A stretch of 10,676 nt of DNA from positions 1 through 10,676 of the forward strand of contig KE647136.1 of NCBI GenBank assembly GCA_000447185.1, read 5' to 3'. A program made the translations under genes and the position numbers. Source of the stretch: Vairimorpha apis BRL 01. Its lineage: Eukaryota > Microsporidia > Nosematidae. The number at the start of each line of letters is the position of its first letter. Position 1 is the stretch's first letter. This document shows positions 8,116 through 10,676 of this stretch, piece by piece. Below the pieces are notes generated by a model, which was given only the letters and a program-made list of their open reading frames with translations, was not told the origin of the DNA and searched no databases.

Positions 8116-8675
8116 ATGACATCTTCTTCATCTTTAGATAAATCTGATATACATGAACTTTTATCAACAATAACACTAAACGATTCTTTATTCAATATAA
8201 ATTTGTTTACATCTATAACTAATGCACATCGTAAATTTAAACAAGAATCAGACATCGAATTAAAACAAAAAACTAATGTAAATGATATTTTAGATAAGAA
8301 ATTATATCTAATTGAAAATGAAATAAATACAATAAAAATAAATCATACAAAAAATAACGAAAATATAAACGTGTTAACAACGAAAGACTTAAACTTGCTC
8401 GTAAGTTAGTTGAATTAGAAAATTCATATAGTATGTATAAAGATGAATTAGATACGATTCAGAAAAACATAAATACGTATGATGAACAGTTAAGATTAGT
8501 TAATAAACCTACATTTAATCAACTATATTTAGAATTAATAAAAGGATTTGGTTTTGACATTAAAAATGGAAAATGTAAAATAAAAAATGAAAAAAAGAAA
8601 TGTGTAATTGAAGTTGATTTAAATAAAAATCAGCCATTGTATAAAACTGTAAATGAAATTTGGGAGAATGTTTAA
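8116..8675 (+). CDS. Probable kinetochore subunit Spc24-like, one frame break
   Basis: Two open frames make one protein of about 186 residues. The first (from 8116) ends at 8407-8409; the frame one base back is open from 8358 and runs to TAA at 8673-8675. The middle (ERLKLARKLVELENSY, then MYKDELDTIQKNINTYDEQL) is a strong coiled-coil candidate with heptad spacing. The C-terminal block TFNQLYLELIKGFGFDIKNG through YKTVNEIWENV resembles the small globular domain of Spc24 (Leu-rich helix, '-LG----', then a closing 'YKT--IW'). Spc24 pairs with Spc25 in the Ndc80 complex linking centromeres to microtubules; its usual length is near 200. Identification rests on this short domain and the architecture, so it is moderate. 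The break is explained by one missing base between 8358 and 8406; an A added in GAAAATA (8359-8365) would do it. An intron is the weaker alternative (see findings). Confidence 0.55.
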
Positions 8676-8854
8676 ATTTTTTTGTTTTTAAGTTTATATA
8701 TTTTTTATTTTTTAATAAAGAAATATCATAAATGTAAATAAAATAATTTTTTTTAATTTTTATTAATTATATTTGAATAAAATAGAATTAAATTATTTGA
8801 TGTAAAAATTATATATTTTATTTAAAAAGTATTGTCTATTTGTAAACTTACATA

Positions 8855-8857
8855 CCC
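8855..8857 (+). promoter_or_regulatory. CCC-type start-proximal motif (glycosyltransferase-like gene)
   Basis: CCC in ACATACCCTTTTATTATG, 7 bases before the ATG at 8865. It marks a start that no single long open frame would reveal, because the frame breaks 40 codons later. Confidence 0.6.
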
Positions 8858-8864
8858 TTTTATT

Positions 8865-9289
8865 ATGTTAACTAAACTTGCTATAATTACAGATGATATT
8901 AATTCACTAGTTGATGTTATAAGTTCTACCATTAAATCTAATAAAATAAAAAATGTACAACACAGTCAAATAATATTTGTTTTGTTGTAGAAACGGATGA
9001 AGTATTGAATAAAGAACTATATAATATTTTAAATAGAGATTTTGACGTTCGCTTTGTTGATTTAAATTACGTATTCAAAATAGAAGAAGATTATTATTTT
9101 AAAAGTTTTGAGAAATCTACCAAAATAAATTTTAAAATTAAAAAAGAATCAGAATCTGAAAATTTAAAATGGCTCAACATTTATGATCAGCGATTTAAAA
9201 ATTTATATATCGATTCTGATTATTACATTGATGTTTCACATAATGAATATAAAAAAAAATGGATATTTAAAATTTTATGTAAAAAATAA
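8865..9289 (+). pseudogene. Glycosyltransferase-8/glycogenin-like fragment, frame-broken and short
   Basis: The frame from ATG 8865 reads MLTKLAIITDDINSLVDVIS and stops at 8988-8990. The frame one base back is open from 8945 to TAA at 9287-9289 and continues NICFVVETDEVLNKEL. One missing base in 8945-8988 joins them; the A6 run at 8948-8953 is a good candidate. The joined product has about 141 residues. Its order resembles the N-terminal half of family 8 glycosyltransferases such as glycogenin: a first strand with Asp-Asp, an 'S--KSN' helix, a second strand, then LKWLNIYDQRFKNLYIDSDYYI with a DXD motif (DSD, 9212-9220), where these enzymes bind the metal and sugar nucleotide. The family usually exceeds 250 residues; here nothing follows the DXD half, and the next 400 bases are noncoding. 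A decayed or truncated gene is the likeliest reading, but a short unrelated protein cannot be excluded. Confidence 0.45.
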
Positions 9290-9693
9290 CAAAAATTTTA
9301 ATTTATAAAGTTATATTATATTGATTAAAAATTTAAAAATTATAATTTTGTACTGTTCTTTATTTATTTACATTTATTAAATAATTAAGATATTTATTTT
9401 TTTTTGTTTTGTATTTAAATAATAATTTGCTTGTTTTTATTTTGATCAAAAGCAATATATAACATATTTTTTTCAAAGTTTATGTTAAATTATTTATTTT
9501 TTTTATAAAAATAACATAATTTTATGAATCTTATTATTTATACAATATTGCTATTTTTTATAAAAATCATATCAAAGTTAAATATTTTATATTTATACTT
9601 AGAAATAAGCAAATATAACGATTAAATTTTTTTAATTATATTAAAAGATAAAATTATAAAAAACAAAAAATTAATTATTATGATAAAGGTTTA
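9290..9693. other. AT-rich convergent intergenic region
   Basis: About 400 bases between two converging genes. Dense A/T runs and stops in all frames; I see no continuation of the glycosyltransferase-like frame and no RNA gene. Confidence 0.6.
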
Positions 9694-10676
9694 TTATTTT
9701 TTATTCCATTTATTCATTAATTCTTTAAAACTAAAAGTTCTTTCTTGTAAAAAATTGTAATTAATATCGTTTTTGTTTTTTTGAACCTTTCTTTTTTCTA
9801 TTTCTAAATAATTTTCATTTTTAAATGTTTGAATTTTATCTAAATTCAATTTATTACAATAATCTATTTTGGCATTTTTATCTAAATTAGAAAAAAAATC
9901 CACTAAATTTTCTACTTTGCCTTTCTTTTCTTTAACAGTCGATTGAATATGTTCTGAATTTATAATTTCTTGTATTTGTATTTCTTCTTTGTCTACTGTA
10001 ACTATTTTTTCCTCAGATTTATCTTTTTTAAAATTCTCTTCTATACTAATATTTGAAACAGAAAAACTATCTTGTACTACTAATTCAGGTTCTTTTTTTT
10101 CAACTCATTAATTATTTTAGAATTAATATTTTCATAAACATAAACTTCATTTTTTTTTCGTCAAATGTTACTTTTTTCGTAGAAATTTGTTTTTTTGTTA
10201 GTTCTATATCAATAAATTGATTATTAATTTCACTATTTGAAGCTTTATTTAAATTATCTTGAAAATTATCATTAAAGTTTGATTGTTCTGAATTAATAGA
10301 TGGTTTTACATTAATATCAATTTTATTTAATTCTTTTTTACTTTTTACATCAATATCTTTGTTATTTTCTGTATTAAAAGTTCCTTGTTCTTTTTTTTCT
10401 ACAGTTATTATCCTTTCGTCAGGTTCTTCTTTAATAAAAGTTTGATTTCCTCTGTAATTTAAAATATTTAGTGTTGGTTGCCTTAACCTAGGACCTCTTT
10501 TTTTAATTCGGTTAACCACTTAGACCTTTCATCATCATTAACTAGGATACTATTTCCATCTTGAATTATTTTCGAACTATCATTTTGAATAATATTTGCT
10601 GTATTTGATTCATTTTCTATCAGTTCTGATTTTACATTTGGACTTATTGTAGAATCAATAGAAGAATCATTTTGTT
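9694..10676 (-). CDS. Unrecognised Lys/Glu/Asn-rich protein, 3' portion, three frame breaks (runs off right edge)
   Basis: On the minus strand four open segments follow one another: 10676 to a stop at 10485-10483; 10519 to 10112; about 10160 to 10080; and 10104 to TAA at 9696-9694. Each step is to the frame one base back, and each lies at an A run: A7 (10504-10498), A9 (10158-10150) and A8 (10100-10093). Adding one A to each would give one protein with about 327 residues in the window. The joins read sensibly (ERSKWLTELKK, then RGPRLRQPT; KKVTFDEKK, then EVYVYENINSKIINE). The protein is hydrophilic, low in complexity and highly charged, probably disordered, with a more ordered C-terminus (FFSNLDKNAKIDYCNKLNLD to FSFKELMNKWNKK). 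A ten-residue motif occurs twice (ERIITVEKKE, EKIVTVDKEE). No family is recognised. The start lies outside the window, so no CCC motif can be checked. Confidence 0.6.
9982..10417 (-). repeat. Two diverged copies of a 30-base coding repeat
   Basis: Copies at 10417-10388 (ERIITVEKKE) and 10011-9982 (EKIVTVDKEE) agree at 24 of 30 bases by hand count and sit in what would be the same frame of the unknown edge gene, 406 bases apart. An internal duplication or simply convergent low-complexity sequence could explain it. Confidence 0.4.

Noticed and set aside
9005..9289. Separate 94-residue gene starting at TTG 9005
   Set aside because: The start is TTG without a CCC motif, and the frame is open upstream to 8945 and matches the continuation of the frame that begins at the CCC-marked ATG 8865.
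10112..10519. Separate 135-residue gene starting at GTG 10519
   Set aside because: The start is GTG without a CCC motif; the neighbouring frames continue the same type of protein on both sides across A runs.

Overview
The window looks like a nuclear genome segment from a microsporidian, probably one of the very AT-rich lineages (Nosema/Vairimorpha-like composition, though the genus cannot be fixed from this). The grounds are: eukaryotic housekeeping genes that are short versions of their families; no clear introns; long gaps of roughly 10% G+C beside coding DNA of roughly 25% G+C; a eukaryotic tRNA gene with no encoded CCA; and a CCC-type motif a few bases upstream of nearly every start codon, which is the transcription-start signature known from microsporidia.

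Layout. Positions 1-353 hold the 5' end of an unrecognised minus-strand gene that runs off the left edge and is somewhat richer in G+C than the rest. About 2 kb of AT-rich DNA without genes follows, with one clear hairpin (454-490). Next are a Rab GDP-dissociation inhibitor gene (2443-3731, plus, one frame break), an RNase PH-like exosome subunit gene that converges on it with a 4-base gap (3736-4248, minus), a GPN-loop GTPase gene of the Npa3/GPN1 type (4899-5705, plus), a Ste24-type CAAX protease gene (5928-7139, plus), a tRNA-Phe gene (7323-7394, minus) and a ribosomal protein eL30 gene (7471-7797, plus). The right third is less orderly: a probable Spc24-like kinetochore gene with a frame break (8116-8675), a short glycosyltransferase-8/glycogenin-like fragment with a frame break (8865-9289), and a Lys/Glu/Asn-rich unknown minus-strand gene with three frame breaks that runs off the right edge (9694-10676).

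The genes do not form an operon or a joint pathway. They serve separate core functions: membrane traffic, RNA decay, RNA polymerase II assembly, prenyl-protein processing, translation and chromosome segregation. GDI and Ste24 both act on prenylated proteins, but nothing in the layout links them. I found no novel multi-gene system. The most notable observations are six frame breaks, each explained by one missing base and most compatible with an A/T run; a Gly-Ser-Asn in place of the signature Gly-Pro-Asn in the GPN GTPase; an edge gene with no start-to-stop frame inside the window; and the truncated glycosyltransferase.
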